From Crocinitomicaceae bacterium (GTDB taxonomy: Bacteria > Bacteroidota > Bacteroidia > Flavobacteriales_D > Crocinitomicaceae), in NCBI GenBank assembly GCA_016719925.1, contig JADJYC010000002.1:124001-188000 (forward strand): DNA of 64,000 bases, in the 5' to 3' direction. Position numbers and translations under genes: made by a program. Below the pieces are notes generated by a model. It was not told the origin of the DNA. It saw only the letters and a program-made list of their open reading frames with translations, and made no database searches. Below, piece after piece: positions 62,139 through 64,000 of the stretch (the first letter of the stretch is position 1; the number at the start of each line of letters is the position of its first letter).

Positions 62139-62675
62139 TCAGGACTCAATTCGCTCTGCGTTTCCGATTCCTAATGCATGATATAAAGTGCTAACCAAAT
62201 GCAGTGTATCATCTCTGCTGGCCTTTTGTCCTGACTTGGCAATCATCCATACAGCAAGAATTATAAATGATGTCACCGGCAAACACCAGATCCATTTTGA
62301 ATCGTTGCCCTGACTCAATTGTACCAGTCCGTACATCCCCCCAAAAAAAGAAATTAAACCTAACACGGCATAAGAAATTGCAAAGGTTATCCAAACAAAT
62401 GCCTGCGGACCAACCGTCACACGAATCAATGTTTTAGATTTATCTAATTCATCTTTTTCAACCAAAATTCTTAATTCAGGTGACCAGAAATGCCTATACG
62501 ATAATGGAATATCCAGATAAAACTGATCATGTATTTTTCTGCCTGTAACCGTTTTATCATCTTTACAAAACGCATCCAATCGTTCCAGAATTTGATCAGG
62601 ACTCAACGGACTTATCAACCTGAATCTCGGTCTGATTTCTCCAAAATTGTGATGATCTTTTCTGTTAAACGGCAT
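62139..62675 (-). CDS. Small membrane protein of unknown function
   Basis: 178 residues. An N-terminal soluble part (about 85 residues, with FRLISPLSPDQILERLDAF) precedes two transmembrane helices (about 89-112 and 124-144) and a short tail. No family is recognised. Typical of conserved Bacteroidota membrane proteins; role unknown. Confidence 0.6.
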   Translation of the reverse strand: MPFNRKDHHNFGEIRPRFRLISPLSPDQILERLDAFCKDDKTVTGRKIHDQFYLDIPLSYRHFWSPELRILVEKDELDKSKTLIRVTVGPQAFVWITFAISYAVLGLISFFGGMYGLVQLSQGNDSKWIWCLPVTSFIILAVWMIAKSGQKASRDDTLHLVSTLYHALGIGNAERIES

Positions 62676-62845
62676 AATGAATAGCGCTATCCAAAATAGA
62701 TCTTTACATCACATCTTCCAAAAATAAACACATGACTTTCATCAATTTCCTGTATTCACAAGACCTCACACGATATAAATCAGGATAAACGAAATTTTGT
62801 ATCTTCGTTTAGCCCAATGCTTCATTGCATGTAAACCCTATCATT

Positions 62846-64000
62846 ATGAAAGTCTCTTCCATTTATTTTCTGAGTCTTTGTTTTATTCTTTTTTCCTGCG
62901 GCGGATCAGGTGATGAGAGTGATCAGACTGATACCATACAAGCCCCTGTTGCAGATAAAGAAGAACATATTTTTGATGAACACGGAAATAAGCGCATTGA
63001 CAACTATCACTGGATGCGTTTGTCTGATGAACAGAAAAATGCTGAACAACCGGATGAGCAAACAAAAAAAGTACTGGATTATCTGAACGCTGAAAATACT
63101 TATCTGGATAAAAAATTGGCACATACAGAAAGATTGCAGGATAAACTGTATGATGAAATGACTGCCCGTATTGATCCTAATGACGAGTCAGTACCTGTTT
63201 TAGAAAACGGATACAGCTATTATGAAAGATATGAACCTAATCAAGACTACGCACTCTATTGCAGAAAATCTCTGACTGATTCGGTTGAACAGATTTTATT
63301 AAACGGACCGGAAATGGGTAACGGTCTTTCTTATTTTGAAATTGGCGGATACGAAGCAAGTCCTGATAATAAATTACTGGTATATGGTGTAGACACTGTT
63401 TCAAGAAGAAACTATACACTCTTTATTAAAGACATTGCCACCGGAACAATTCACAATGACCGGATTGAAAACACCACCGGTTATGCTGTTTGGGCAAACG
63501 ATAACAAAACTATTTTCTATACAAAAAGAGATCCTCAGACATTGCGTGATTGTTTTATCTACAAACATGTATTGGGCACAGATGCCTCTGCAGATGTTTT
63601 GGTTTATCATGAAAAAGATGAAACATTCAGTTGTGATGTTTACAATTCCAAATCAAAAAAATTCATCATGATTTCCTGTTATCAGACGATGTCAACAGAA
63701 TATCTTTATCTGGATGCAAATAATCCTGCCGGACAATTTAAAGTTGTTCAGCCGCGGGAAAGAGGTCTTGAATATTCAGCAGAAGATTTTGGAACGGATT
63801 TTTACATTGTCACAAATCTGAATGCAAAAAATTTCAGACTGATGAAAACTCCCATTGCAAATTCAACCAAGTCAAACTGGGTTGAAGTAATTCCAAACCG
63901 GGATGACGTAATGCTTGAAGGAATTGAAATTTTTCAGGAGTATCTGGTAGTTTCAGAAAGAAAAAACGGACTTACCCAAATGCGTGTGATCAAATGGGCA
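62846..64000 (+). CDS. Oligopeptidase B-type serine peptidase (S9A), lipoprotein, 3' end outside the window
   Basis: 385 codons in one uninterrupted frame to the window end. The signal and lipobox (CFILFSCGG) suggest lipid anchoring. The propeller half matches S9A enzymes: RIDNYHWMRLSDEQ, YLNAENTYLDKKL, NGYSYYERYEPNQDYALYCR and YEASPDNKLLVYGVD. The catalytic Ser-Asp-His half lies beyond 64000. It cleaves short peptides after basic residues if it is a true PtrB. Start ATG at 62846. Confidence 0.85.
   Translation, partial: MKVSSIYFLSLCFILFSCGGSGDESDQTDTIQAPVADKEEHIFDEHGNKRIDNYHWMRLSDEQKNAEQPDEQTKKVLDYLNAENTYLDKKLAHTERLQDKLYDEMTARIDPNDESVPVLENGYSYYERYEPNQDYALYCRKSLTDSVEQILLNGPEMGNGLSYFEIGGYEASPDNKLLVYGVDTVSRRNYTLFIKDIATGTIHNDRIENTTGYAVWANDNKTIFYTKRDPQTLRDCFIYKHVLGTDASADVLVYHEKDETFSCDVYNSKSKKFIMISCYQTMSTEYLYLDANNPAGQFKVVQPRERGLEYSAEDFGTDFYIVTNLNAKNFRLMKTPIANSTKSNWVEVIPNRDDVMLEGIEIFQEYLVVSERKNGLTQMRVIKWA

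Noticed and set aside
1..64000. tRNA, rRNA, CRISPR arrays and insertion sequences
   Set aside because: None was recognised by eye: no regular repeat-spacer array, no transposase, no rRNA-like stretch. A tool-based scan was not possible.

Overview
The window reads as a chromosomal segment of an AT-rich Bacteroidota, most likely order Flavobacteriales and possibly Crocinitomicaceae-like. Reasons: gliding-motility genes gldD and gldE next to ssb and mutY, C-terminal type IX secretion (T9SS) sorting tails, DUF4271 upstream of hemD, DUF5916 and TonB-receptor outer-membrane proteins, a 30-residue AURKAIP1/COX24-type basic protein, and promoters of the Bacteroidota type (TTTG, about 19 bp, TAnnTTTG). 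No rRNA, tRNA, CRISPR array, phage module or insertion sequence was recognised.

The most important property for any reader is sequence quality. About twenty single-base reading-frame breaks fall inside conserved genes (pdhB, polA, rng, gldE, a PpiD/SurA foldase, a TonB receptor, DUF2797, a desuccinylase and others). Most are missing bases in homopolymer runs. Because several of these genes are normally essential, I read the breaks as assembly or sequencing errors and give each gene as one span with its breaks noted. Two defects do not fit that pattern: hemD seems to lack an internal block of roughly 45 codons, and a truncated paralog lies at 13166-13278.

Layout. 1-2446: intergenic repeats, then a GNAT-like gene and pdhB (minus). 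2655-6713: PpiD/SurA-like foldase, PIN-PhoH ATPase and a broken small gene (plus). 6756-11312 (minus): 5-alpha-reductase-like membrane protein, epimerase, M14-type hydrolase, RimK ATP-grasp ligase and a protein with a phage-type Hef-like domain. 11405-25741 (plus): SprT-like protease, mannose-1-phosphate guanylyltransferase, a lipoprotein, a giant T9SS-exported lipase-like protein, polA, DUF2797, and three envelope or secreted proteins. 25762-33953: DUF5916 protein, glutaryl-CoA dehydrogenase, DUF4271-hemD and a CotH-kinase lipoprotein. 34058-45450 (plus): PBP1A, the two CoA-transferase subunits with a small gene between them, a FAD oxidoreductase with a polytopic membrane protein, then a secreted WD40-caspase with an EF-hand-like loop and its membrane-protein partner. 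45599-52438: TonB receptor, gpsA, and an MlaE-MlaF transporter followed by two unrecognised envelope proteins. 52435-57816 (minus): T9SS-tailed protein, histidine kinase, gldD, gldE, ssb, mutY. 57918-64000: HU, the COX24-type protein behind a possible attenuator, RNase G/E, RecX, an extended cold-shock protein, a NYN-LOTUS protein, a small membrane protein and the start of an oligopeptidase B.

The best candidates for something undescribed are: the exported WD40-caspase-EF-hand protein with its membrane partner (41240-45450); the Mla-type transporter joined to a membrane-anchored coiled-coil protein in place of an adjacent MCE protein (49268-52438); the giant lipase/T9SS protein with a decaying paralog upstream (13166-18890); and the promoter-hairpin arrangement before the COX24-type gene (58213-58434).
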